A stretch of 64,000 nucleotides of DNA, taken from Chryseobacterium sp. 7 (GTDB taxonomy: Bacteria; Bacteroidota; Bacteroidia; Flavobacteriales; Weeksellaceae). The stretch lies in assembly GCF_003663845.1 (NCBI RefSeq), contig NZ_RCCA01000001.1:186001-250000 (forward strand), read 5' to 3'. Positions 28,185-37,057 of the stretch are shown in pieces (within the stretch, counting starts at the first letter, position 1; the number at the start of each line of letters is the position of its first letter). Under the pieces are notes generated by a model. The model ran no database searches. It was not told the origin of the DNA and saw only the letters and a program-made list of their open reading frames with translations. Made by a program: the position numbers and the translations under genes.

Positions 28185-29363
28185 ATGAACGACGTAAGAC
28201 TAAACTCTATCCTGGATAATGATTTTTATAAAATAACCATGCAGAATGCTGTGGTGAAGCTATTCCCAAGTTCTATTGTAAAATATGAATTTATCAACAG
28301 GGGAAAACACCACTTTCCGGAAGGATTTGACGTTGCTTTAAGAGAAGCTGTGAATAAAATGGCAGAACTTAAACTTACGAAAGACGAAAAAAAGTTCATG
28401 GCAAGAACATGTCCTTATATAGATCTTCCTTATCTTGATTTTTTAGAAGGTTATCACTTCGATCCGTCTGAAGTAAAAATACATCAGGAAGGAGGTGATC
28501 TTTCCGTGATTGTAGAAGGGCTTTGGTACAGAACAATTCTTTGGGAAGTTCCTTTGCTGGCACTCATCAGTGAACTTCATTATGAAATGAATCATATGGA
28601 AAGAGATTCCAACCAGGTGGTCATGAGCAAGACTCTTGAAAAAGCAGATTCATTAGGCAGACTTGGGGTAACATTCGCAGAGTTTGGAACAAGAAGAAGA
28701 CATTCTTACAAGGTACAGAATCTGGTGATGGAAGCTTTAACCCAGAAAAAAGATTCTACTTTCATCGGAAGTTCAAACGTTCATTTTGCGATGAAATATG
28801 GTGTAAAGCCAATCGGAACACACGCTCATGAATGGTTCATGTTCCATGCTGCCGAATACGGATTCAAAATGGCTAATGAAATGGCATTGGAGCATTGGGT
28901 AGATGTGTATAGAGGAGATCTTGGAGTAGCATTGTCTGACACCTATACTACAGATGTTTTCTTCCAGCAGTTTGACAAAAAATTTGCTAAACTTTTTGAT
29001 GGTGTTCGTCATGACAGCGGTGATGCTTTAGAATTTGCAGACAAAACAATTGCTCACTATCAAAGAAACGGCATCAATCCGATGTTTAAATATATTATTT
29101 TCTCTGACGCTTTAAACCTTGAAAAAGTAGAAGAAATTACCAATTACTGCAGAGGAAAAATTGGGATCTCATTCGGAATTGGAACCAACCTTACCAATGA
29201 TGTGGGACTGAAGCCAATGAATATCGTGATGAAACTCATCGGTGTACAGGCTCCCAATAAAGAATGGATTCCTACGGTGAAACTTTCTGATGAGCATGGC
29301 AAATACACAGGAGATCCAAAAATGATTGAACTGGCGAAAGAATTTTTAAGAATTAAAAACTAA
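28185..29363 (+). CDS. pncB: Nicotinate phosphoribosyltransferase
   Basis: 392 residues, typical of the PncB family. Visible motifs are F-G-T-R-R-R-H-S, G-S-S-N-V-H-F-A, G-T-H-A-H-E-W-F, then V-R-H-D-S-G-D-A near residue 278 and the PRPP-site F-G-I-G-T-N-L. It joins nicotinate to phosphoribosyl pyrophosphate with ATP to give NaMN in NAD salvage. It begins D-N-D-F-Y-K-I-T-M, as in other members. The next gene starts 4 bases after its stop, so the two are co-transcribed. Confidence 0.96.
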   Translation: MNDVRLNSILDNDFYKITMQNAVVKLFPSSIVKYEFINRGKHHFPEGFDVALREAVNKMAELKLTKDEKKFMARTCPYIDLPYLDFLEGYHFDPSEVKIHQEGGDLSVIVEGLWYRTILWEVPLLALISELHYEMNHMERDSNQVVMSKTLEKADSLGRLGVTFAEFGTRRRHSYKVQNLVMEALTQKKDSTFIGSSNVHFAMKYGVKPIGTHAHEWFMFHAAEYGFKMANEMALEHWVDVYRGDLGVALSDTYTTDVFFQQFDKKFAKLFDGVRHDSGDALEFADKTIAHYQRNGINPMFKYIIFSDALNLEKVEEITNYCRGKIGISFGIGTNLTNDVGLKPMNIVMKLIGVQAPNKEWIPTVKLSDEHGKYTGDPKMIELAKEFLRIKN

Positions 29364-29367
29364 AAAT

Positions 29368-29835
29368 ATGAATCTAAAAACTTCCCTCACCCTTACCATT
29401 CTGGCTGCAGGATTGTCTTTTGCCCAGCAGAAAACAGAAAAACCGAAATTCAATCAGGAACTGGCCACCTCTTTAGGAGCCGATAAATATGGGATGAAAC
29501 CTTATACAATCGTTATGCTGACCTCAGGTTCCGTTAAGATTGAAGACAAAGCCAAAATGGGCGAACTTATGAAAGGTCACATGGCTAATATCGGTAAACT
29601 GGCAGATGAAGGTAAAATTGTTGTGGCCGGGCCTTTCCTTGAAAAGAATAAGGAAAACTACCGCGGTATGTTTATTTTCAATACCAAATCTAAAGAAGAA
29701 GCTGAGCAATGGGTAAAAACAGATCCTGCAGTTCAGGCTGGCGTTTTCAGTTATGAAATTTTCCCTTGGTATGGTTCTGCTGCCCTGCCTTTATACCTCA
29801 AGCATCATGATGAAATTTCGAAAGAAAATCCTTAG
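29368..29835 (+). CDS. Secreted YciI-like domain protein
   Basis: 155 residues. The signal peptide is cut near S-F-A-Q. The mature protein has the YCII fold pattern: Y-T-I-V-M-L, then H-M-A-N-I-G-K-L-A-D-E-G-K-I-V-V-A-G-P-F, R-G-M-F-I-F and D-P-A-V-Q-A-G-V-F. In some relatives a His-Asp pair is catalytic. Here a His is present in the G-H-M-A-N helix. Function is unknown. It is the second gene after pncB, although a link to NAD salvage is not obvious for an exported protein. Confidence 0.85.
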   Translation: MNLKTSLTLTILAAGLSFAQQKTEKPKFNQELATSLGADKYGMKPYTIVMLTSGSVKIEDKAKMGELMKGHMANIGKLADEGKIVVAGPFLEKNKENYRGMFIFNTKSKEEAEQWVKTDPAVQAGVFSYEIFPWYGSAALPLYLKHHDEISKENP

Positions 29836-30017
29836 ATAATTAATCCCCACCTATTCAAATACAAAATTGGCAATTTCAACCAAAAAGAGCAAAACACTCA
29901 AAACTATTTAAATTAAGATCAAAAACATAATTAAATTACTTATCAAATGTAAATTATATTAAATATTTGGTTTTATAACAAAATAGTATTATATTGGTAA
30001 ATAAAACTTTTACCAAT

Positions 30018-31613
30018 ATGAAAAAATTACTATTCTTGAGCTTTACGGCGCTCTCTATAATGGGCAGCGCTCAGATTTTAGTCACAGAAAGTTTTGAAAA
30101 CGGAACTTATCCTGGATTTACAATTACAGGTGGATACACCGGAACTCCTACAACATATATTGTAGGGAATTGTGACGGCGCCATATCCATAGGTGCTGAA
30201 TCATATGGTTCCAGTACTGCCAACAGAACTATAAACCTGTTATACACCAAACCAGCGAGTGTAACGGCCAATGGAAAAAAAATTGATATTTCTTTTTCAT
30301 ATTCAACGGTTGCTTATGATACTTCCAGTTTAATTGGAGGTAATATTAATGTGGAATACTCTACAAATGGTGGTACTTCGTATACGGCAGTAAGTGCTCC
30401 TATTACATTAACTGCGGCAGCTCAAACCTGCGCCTCCTATACAGCTACAATTCCTGAAAGTGCTAATGTAAACGGAAATTTTATACTCCGAATTCAGACT
30501 GTAGGTACTACGGGAACCACTTATGATTTCTACAGCTTTATAGATAATGTAAAAATTAAACAGGAGGTTACAGCAGCACCTGCATGTACTACTATAAGTG
30601 CTCCTGTCAGTGGTGCAACCGGAGCGTCCGTTCGTCAGCAGATTTCCTGGGCAGCAACGGCCGGAGCAGAATCTTACAAAATTAAAGTTGGTACTACCTC
30701 TGGTGGTTCTAATATCTATAACGGAACTACATTTAATGCATTCTATACTCCTACAGCATCCAGTGCATTTCCTGCAAACACGACATTATATACAACCGTG
30801 ACTCCAACCAATGCTTTAGGTGATGCCACAGGATGTCCGGAAATTTCATTCACCACCGCTGCTAATCCTTTTGCTCCTTATTGTGGACCTCTTCTTGCTA
30901 AATTGGGTGTATATCCAATATCCAATGTTATTTTCAGTGATATGACAAATGCCTCCAGTGCTACTGCCAATACAGGTGACGGCCAGGAAAACTTCACGAA
31001 TAAAATAGCCAGTGTTATAAGAGGAACCTCTTATCCAATAACCATGACAGGAACCTCAGTAGGAACTACTAACCGATTTGGATTTACTGTATTCATAGAC
31101 TGGAATCAAAATGGAAGTTTTGCCGATGCTGGTGAATCTTACTTTGTCACTTCTGACTTTGCAGGAGGTACCGGTACTCCTTTAACCGTTAATAAAACCA
31201 TTGCCGTTCCTGCTACTGCTGCTCTAGGAAATACAAGAATGAGAATTAAATATCATTTTAACAGCTCATCAACTTCTGTAAGAACAGAATTATCTGATCC
31301 ATGCGCGGATCTTAACCAAGGTCAGGCAGAAGATTATACCTTAAGTGTTCAGGATGTACTTGCTACTTCAGATATCAACCTAAGTAAGAAAGCTGATGTT
31401 TCTGTTTATCCTAATCCATTTAAAGATGTATTGAAAATTTCTGATATAAAAGGAGTAAAATCTATCATCGTAAGTGATATTTCAGGCAGACAGGTAAAAA
31501 CTTTTAGCCCAAGCAACGAACTTAATCTTTCTGAACTGAATTCAGGGCTATACCTGATCAATCTTCACATGGAAGATGGAACTGTAAAAGCCATTAAAGC
31601 GATTAAAAAATAA
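30018..31613 (+). CDS. Secreted GEVED-domain protein with type IX sorting domain
   Basis: 531 residues from the ATG at 30018. It has a signal peptide (cut after M-G-S-A), a beta-sandwich adhesion-like region (about 20-190), a fibronectin-like segment (about 195-285) and a GEVED-type domain (about 290-450), with F-T-V-F-I-D-W-N-Q-N-G-S-F and G-Q-A-E-D-Y-T-L. The last 75 residues are a type A C-terminal sorting domain (V-Y-P-N-P-F then G-L-Y-L-I-N-L). It is exported through the type IX secretion system and probably anchored at the surface. A TTG at 29994 lies near the promoter and is less likely as a start. Confidence 0.88.
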   Translation: MKKLLFLSFTALSIMGSAQILVTESFENGTYPGFTITGGYTGTPTTYIVGNCDGAISIGAESYGSSTANRTINLLYTKPASVTANGKKIDISFSYSTVAYDTSSLIGGNINVEYSTNGGTSYTAVSAPITLTAAAQTCASYTATIPESANVNGNFILRIQTVGTTGTTYDFYSFIDNVKIKQEVTAAPACTTISAPVSGATGASVRQQISWAATAGAESYKIKVGTTSGGSNIYNGTTFNAFYTPTASSAFPANTTLYTTVTPTNALGDATGCPEISFTTAANPFAPYCGPLLAKLGVYPISNVIFSDMTNASSATANTGDGQENFTNKIASVIRGTSYPITMTGTSVGTTNRFGFTVFIDWNQNGSFADAGESYFVTSDFAGGTGTPLTVNKTIAVPATAALGNTRMRIKYHFNSSSTSVRTELSDPCADLNQGQAEDYTLSVQDVLATSDINLSKKADVSVYPNPFKDVLKISDIKGVKSIIVSDISGRQVKTFSPSNELNLSELNSGLYLINLHMEDGTVKAIKAIKK

Positions 31614-31643
31614 CGTTCTTAGAAAATTTTATCATCATAAAAA

Positions 31644-31675
31644 GGGCTATCTCATGTCTTGAGATAGCCCCTTTT
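31644..31675 (+). terminator. Terminator of the T9SS protein gene
   Basis: GGGCTATCTCA, 5-base loop, TGAGATAGCCC, then CTTTT. It lies 30 bases after the stop. Confidence 0.88.
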
Positions 31676-31845
31676 AATACTGTCTTACGTATAACAATCA
31701 TTTTATCTAAAATCCTGATAATTAAAAAAATATATCTTGTTCCAATGAATTAATTTAATTATTTTAGCTTCTTAACAACTCAACTTATTCACCTAAGCAT
31801 AAGTGAGTTACCAACAAACCAATACCATAATTAAAAATTAATCTC

Positions 31846-32082
31846 ATGAAAAAATTAAACATTACAAAACTTTCGAGAACAGAGCTCAAAGATGTATTCG
31901 GAGGAACCCTGTACCCGGCAGAATGCCCCGGAGGATGCCATGGTGAAGGCATGATCAGATGTCCTGACGGGACTACCACAATGACTAATTTTATATGTAT
32001 GGGAGGAACATGCCAACCGGCTGCCATATGCAAGCCACTGGTTCTTGAACCCTTCCCTGATCCGATTATAATTACTCCATAG
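31846..32082 (+). CDS. Double-glycine leader peptide, bacteriocin/RiPP-like precursor
   Basis: 78 residues. The first 20 form a leader (K-L-N-I-T-K-L-S-R-T-E-L-K-D-V-F-G-G) with the L-S-R-x-E-L-K and terminal Gly-Gly seen in Bacteroidota peptide precursors cut by C39-type peptidase transporters. The 58-residue core has six cysteines (27, 31, 39, 51, 56, 62) and is Gly/Pro-rich with a Pro-rich hydrophobic end. It is transcribed alone, with strong terminators on both sides. No maturation or export genes are next to it, so processing enzymes must be elsewhere. Confidence 0.75.
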   Translation: MKKLNITKLSRTELKDVFGGTLYPAECPGGCHGEGMIRCPDGTTTMTNFICMGGTCQPAAICKPLVLEPFPDPIIITP

Positions 32083-32101
32083 TCTGAATGAACAATACAC
32101 A

Positions 32102-32127
32102 AAGTGAGCAGGAGAGCTCACTTTTTT
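32102..32127 (+). terminator. Terminator of the GG-leader peptide gene
   Basis: AAGTGAGC, 6-base loop, GCTCACTT, then TTTT. Confidence 0.85.
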
Positions 32128-32138
32128 AGTATCTTTAA

Positions 32139-32177
32139 GTAAACAACAAACCACCGAATTGGTGGTTTGTTGTTTAC
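32139..32177. terminator. Perfect 17-bp inverted repeat, second terminator-like hairpin
   Basis: The arms 32139-32155 and 32161-32177 are exact complements around the loop GAATT. The 3' side is T-rich. It follows the first terminator by 12 bases and faces the end of the minus-strand gene at 32229, so it could stop transcription from both sides. Confidence 0.7.
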
Positions 32178-32228
32178 ATTTTATTTATACTCCTGTTAAG
32201 ACTTCTATTCCTAGCCTGTTGCTTATCT

Positions 32229-32594
32229 TTATTTATTTTCTATAAATAGGCTTATTTCAAATTGTTCTTTTACCGGAATACCAAACATTTTTGCTGATTT
32301 CCATGTATTAAGTTCTTTTACTTTAAAAACTTCTTCAATAGCTTTTTTTGTTTTCCTATCAGTATATTTTAGAATCTCTATATTTTCTAAATTATCATTA
32401 ATACCTAGAATTATACGAATCCTATTTTCTCCTTCTCTTACATTTTTGGGAAGCTTAAATTTCTCAAATAAAACAGTTCTAAAGTGGCTCATGCCTTTTG
32501 GAAATTCTGCATTCAAAATCATTATACCTAAATCATCTATACATACTACATTTTCTTGCTTTTTACACTTTTCTAAAGATTTTTTTGCATTCAT
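32229..32594 (-). CDS. Small TonB-C-terminal-domain-like protein without a membrane anchor
   Basis: 121 residues. The pattern F-K-L-P-K-N-V then R-I-R-I-I-L-G-I-N-D-N, I-E-I-L-K-Y-T-D, A-I-E-E-V-F-K-V, W-K-S-A and G-I-P-V-K-E-Q-F-E-I-S-L resembles the C-terminal domain of TonB energy transducers. Unlike those proteins it has no N-terminal membrane helix, proline linker or signal peptide. It may be a stand-alone domain, a truncated transducer or a diverged member of another family. It is transcribed away from the GG peptide. Confidence 0.55.
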   Translation of the reverse strand: MNAKKSLEKCKKQENVVCIDDLGIMILNAEFPKGMSHFRTVLFEKFKLPKNVREGENRIRIILGINDNLENIEILKYTDRKTKKAIEEVFKVKELNTWKSAKMFGIPVKEQFEISLFIENK

Positions 32595-32782
32595 TTGAGT
32601 TTTAATTGTTAAATATAATATTTTTTACAATTCACTTCGATGCAAACTATCATGAAAATTAAATTTCAACCTGCTCAATATATTTTGAATGTAACTTCCC
32701 CTATTAAAAGAACTTAAAATTGTGAAAGCGGTGATGTGGTAAAAAATATTGAGATTCTAGAATCTACAAAAAATTCATAATA

Positions 32783-32818
32783 AAAAAAGGCCGGGATCTT
32801 CCTCACGGATCTCGGCCT
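32783..32818 (-). terminator. Terminator of the metal-efflux operon
   Basis: On the minus strand GGCCGAGATC, a 9-base loop, GATCCCGGCC, then seven T. It lies 24 bases after the pump gene stop. Confidence 0.88.
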
Positions 32819-32841
32819 CATAATGAACAAAATAAAAGAAA

Positions 32842-35800
32842 CTATATTGCTTCCTTATGCTTTTTACGGTAAGCATAATGGAAAATAATGGGTAGTATTG
32901 TAAATGACAGCAGCATACAGACGATCAGCCCGCCTACAATCATAATGGCCAAAGGTTTCTGAATTTCAGAGCCCATTCCGTTTGACATCGCTGCCGGAAG
33001 AAGTCCCATAGATCCCATCAGCGCGATCATTACCACCGGACGAATTCTACTTTTCACTCCTAAAGAAATAGATTCTTTTAGCGGCATTCTGTTTTGCAGA
33101 TTTTCTTTCATGACTCCGATCAGAACGATACCGTCTATAGTTGCTACTCCAAAAAGAATGATGAAACCGATTCCTGCTGAAATTCCGAAGATGGTTCCCG
33201 TAAACCAAAGAGATAAAAACCCTCCGATGAACGCAAATGCCAATGTAATGGAAGAAATCAGCGTATCTTTTATATTCCCGAAGTTGAAATACAATAGCAT
33301 CAGAATTAAAACTAAAGAAATTGGCACTACCATAGCAAGCTGTTTTGCGGCTCTTTCTTTACTTTCAAATTCTCCGGCCCATGTCATTTTATGGTTTTTC
33401 GGAAGCTTTACTTCTTTATCCACTTTTGCTTTTGCTTCCTGAATGGTACTTCCTAAGTCACGACCTTCAATATTAAACCCAACTCCGATGTACCTGCTGT
33501 TTCCTTCACGGTAAATAAATGATGGTCCGGTATGATAATCAATAGTTGCGATTTCTTTCAGCGGGACTTTTTTATTATCCTGAGTTGGGATGAGAATATT
33601 TCCCATCTTTTCGGGAGTATCTCTGTATTCTTTTTCAAACCTAAGCATTACGTCGAACATTCTTTCCTCTTCGTAAAACTTGGTGGCAGCCTGTCCTCCA
33701 ATAGTCATTTCAATAACGGCCTGCGCATCTGCTGTAGAAACACCATATTTTGCCATTTTGGAATCATGAAGTTGTATTCTCAATTCCGGAAGCCCGATAT
33801 TTTTAAAAACATTCACATCTGAAATACCCGGAACGGTTCTGATGGAATTGGCTACTTTATTGGCGTAATTCTCAAGTTCGAAAAGATCATTTCCAAAAAT
33901 CTTAATCACTAACGGAGCTTTTACTCCTGCTACATATTCTTCCACATTATCCTGTATCGGCTGGCTGAATCCAAAATTGATTCCCGGATATTTTTCAAGA
34001 GAAACTCTCATTTCTTCAAGAAGTTCTTCTTTGGATATTTTTTTCTTCCATTCATTTTCCGGTTTCAGCTGAATATTAAATTCGATATTAAAAAATCCGG
34101 TGGGATCTGTTCCGTCATTCGGCCGGCCGGTCTGGGTCATGACAAATTTCACTTCATCATATTTCATAAGGATCTCCTTCATCTCTTTGGTTAATCGTAC
34201 AGATTCATCCAGATTGACACTGTTTGGGAGTGTTGCTCTTACGTAAATTGCGCCTTCGTTAAGTTTAGGTAAAAATTCAGATCCGTAATTGGAGAATCTC
34301 CATCCACAAATGGCAAGCAAGGCAACGAAGCCAATGATAAATCCTTTTTTGTAACGGTCACTGAATTCATAAATTCTATAAATATTAACTCTGAAGAATC
34401 TGGAAATAAAGTTTTCTTTCTCTTCAATATTTTTCGTCAATAGTAACTTACACATTGCCGGAACGTAGGTCAAACTTAAGATCAATGATCCTAATAATGC
34501 ATACCCCAGTGTAAATGCTAATGGAGAGAACATTTTACCTTCTACTTTCTGGAAAGAGAAAATTGGCATCAGCGCAACAATCAGAATCAACAGGGCAAAG
34601 AAAATATAGCTTGCCACACTTCCTGCGCTTTTCTTGATGATTCCCAGTTTTGAAATTTTATTGAATCTCCGCAGTCCAATCTTTTTCGCTTTAAGCTCGA
34701 GGGCGACAAAGACGTGTTCCACAATCACCAGTGTTCCTTCCAGAAGCAGCCCGAAATCCAGAGCTCCCATGGAAATCAGGTTAGCTGGCAATCCCTGAAT
34801 TTTCAACATTATAATAGCAAACAGGAAAGCCAACGGAATTACTGATGCTACAATGAAAGTCGTTCTCCAGTTATAAAGGAAAATAAATACAATGATGGAA
34901 ACCAGAATAACTCCTTCAATAAGGTTTTTGGAAACGGTATGAACGGTAGTATTTACAAGCTCTGTACGGTCGATGATCGGAACAATCTGCACATCACCGG
35001 GAAGTTCTCCTCCGTTCAGCTGTTCTATTCTGTCTTTCAGTTTTGCAATGACTTCGCTTGGGTTTTCACCACGAAGCATGATTACGATTCCTTCTACAAC
35101 ATCATTGTCTTTATTGTATCCTACCTGACCTAATCTTGGTTTTGCCGAAACTTTTACTTCAGCTACATGTTTCACCAAAATTGGGGTGGATCCTTTTACC
35201 TCGATCTGAATATTCTCAATATCTTCTTTTTTCTCTAAAAGACCGATCCCCCGCACTACATAAGCCTGATCACCCTTTGCCACTACATCTCCTCCTACAT
35301 TGATATTACTCTTCGAAACCGCTTCATACACATCCAGGGGGAAAGGTCGTAATTGTGTAATTCCGTAGGATTAATTTTTATTTCATAAGTCTTTTCTTCT
35401 CCACCAAAGCTTACGACATCAGCTACACCGGGAACGGCAAGCAATTCTCTTTCCACCACCCAATCCTGAATGGCTGTTACTTCTTTGATGGGAAGTTTAC
35501 TTTTAATGATATACCGGTAAATTTCACCTGTAGCTCCGGATGGAGGCTCAATACTATATTCTGCTCCGGAAGGGAGATTTACATTTCCGAGTTTATTGGA
35601 AGCATATTGCTGCGCATAAAAATCATTCACATGGTCATCAAAAATCACCGTCACCACAGACAATCCAAATAAGGAAATAGAACGCACCGAAGTTTTATTC
35701 GGAATGGCATTCATTTCTTTGGAAATAGGTAAGGTGACAAATTTTTCTATTTCCTCAGCACTTCTTCCCGGCCATTGGGTAATAACTCTTACTCTGGTAT

Positions 35801-35939
35801 TGGTAACATCCGGAAATGCTTCAATGGGAGTATGCATATAGGAATAGATTCCTCCGGCCAGCAAAAGAAAAGTTCCCAACAGAACAATCAATGAGTTTTT
35901 TAAAGAGAAGGAAACTATATTCTGTACAAATTTTCGCAT
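32842..35939 (-). pseudogene. CzcA/CusA-family heavy-metal RND pump, interrupted by a frameshift
   Basis: Two overlapping frames (35939-35295 and 35331-32842) together encode one RND pump of about 1,030 residues. The first ends after N-Y-D-L-S-P and then reads W-M-C. The second continues with V-Y-E-A-V-S-K-S-N-I-N-V-G-G. One C inserted into the run of five C on the minus strand (35341-35337) restores a full pump, giving S-P-L-D-V-Y-E. Twelve membrane helices and two large periplasmic domains are recognisable. It is the third gene of the TolC-adaptor-pump operon, and its ATG overlaps the adaptor stop. A sequencing error, phase variation or true loss are all possible. Confidence 0.88.
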
Positions 35940-37054
35940 TACTTCTTGGAGTTATTTAATTGGTTTTTCAGGTTTTCATAAATCAGCAGTCCGTTGGAAG
36001 CAATGACATTTTCACCTGGTTTTAAATTACCTTCTACATAAATATACTGGCTGTTGGAAGCGATTTCCGTTACAAGTCTGATCCCAAGTTCACAGTCTTT
36101 TTTGTAAACCACTACATAGCTTTGGTTGTTATCAAAGATTAATGCCTTTGCAGGAATAGCCAGTGCACTTTTGTTTTGTGAATTGATGGGTAATACAACA
36201 TCTGCTGACATTCCCGGTCTTAGCTTCATTCCGTTATTATCCATAATGATTTTAGCCTTCAATACTCTTTCATTTTCATTAAAAACCTGAGAAATATTGT
36301 TGATTTTCCCTGAAAAACTGTCATCAGGATAAGCAAGTGTTTTTACTACTACCGGCTGATCTACATAAACATGTCTCATATTGGTAGCATATACATTGGC
36401 CATTACCCATACTTTATCCAGATTGGAAATGGTAAACAGCTGATCTCCTCCTGCTGTAACCGGCATTCCTTTGGAAATATTTTTTGAAATAACATATCCG
36501 TCTGCCGGAGCTTTTATCTGAATGGTATTTCCACCTGCTGAATACAACTGCATATTTTTATGCGTCTTGGAAATATTAGATTGTAATATGGCTACTTCGG
36601 AACGCGCTTCCTGCAAATCTTTCTGTGAGGCAATATCATCTTTATACATGGCTTCTACAGAAGACAGTTTTCGTTTCGCAACGGCCAGCTGAGCCTGCAA
36701 GGTCTGCGTATCATCCTGCATTTCATTCACAGCTGTACTCTTTACACTTGCTAAAGTTTGACCTTTTTTCACATAATCACCAAGAGAGAAATAAGTGTCA
36801 ATCACCACTCCGTCCACAAGGCTTACAAAGGGAACCGTTTTATCAGAATTACTTTCCACTTCTCCGGTAAGGGTAATGCTTTCTTCTATAGGAAGCATTT
36901 CTGCTTTGGCCAGTTTAATATCTTTTTTAAGTTCTTTGCTGATGCAATAGCCCTTTTCAGCTTCTTTATTTTCCTGTTTTCCGGCACAGCCTGTAAAAAT
37001 AATGAGGGCAGACAGGTAAGCTGCGGCAATGTATTGGGTAATATTTTTGTTCAT
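35939..37054 (-). CDS. RND efflux periplasmic adaptor (CusB/HlyD type)
   Basis: 371 residues. The lipoprotein signal has a lipobox I-F-T-G-C (Cys near residue 23). Membrane-fusion architecture follows: beta-barrel and lipoyl halves around a coiled hairpin (about residues 110-170), with D-G-V-V-I-D-T-Y-F-S-L-G-D-Y-V-K-K-G-Q-T on one side and A-P-A-D-G-Y-V-I on the other. It would bridge the pump and the TolC-like channel. It starts 3 bases after the channel gene and its TAA overlaps the pump ATG, indicating coupled translation. Confidence 0.92.
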   Translation of the reverse strand: MNKNITQYIAAAYLSALIIFTGCAGKQENKEAEKGYCISKELKKDIKLAKAEMLPIEESITLTGEVESNSDKTVPFVSLVDGVVIDTYFSLGDYVKKGQTLASVKSTAVNEMQDDTQTLQAQLAVAKRKLSSVEAMYKDDIASQKDLQEARSEVAILQSNISKTHKNMQLYSAGGNTIQIKAPADGYVISKNISKGMPVTAGGDQLFTISNLDKVWVMANVYATNMRHVYVDQPVVVKTLAYPDDSFSGKINNISQVFNENERVLKAKIIMDNNGMKLRPGMSADVVLPINSQNKSALAIPAKALIFDNNQSYVVVYKKDCELGIRLVTEIASNSQYIYVEGNLKPGENVIASNGLLIYENLKNQLNNSKK

Positions 37055-37057
37055 ATC

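Noticed and set aside
31785..32154. Two minus-strand frames opposite the GG-leader peptide
   Set aside because: Both cross the terminator of the peptide gene and have no family features. The plus-strand peptide has a clear leader and explains the region.
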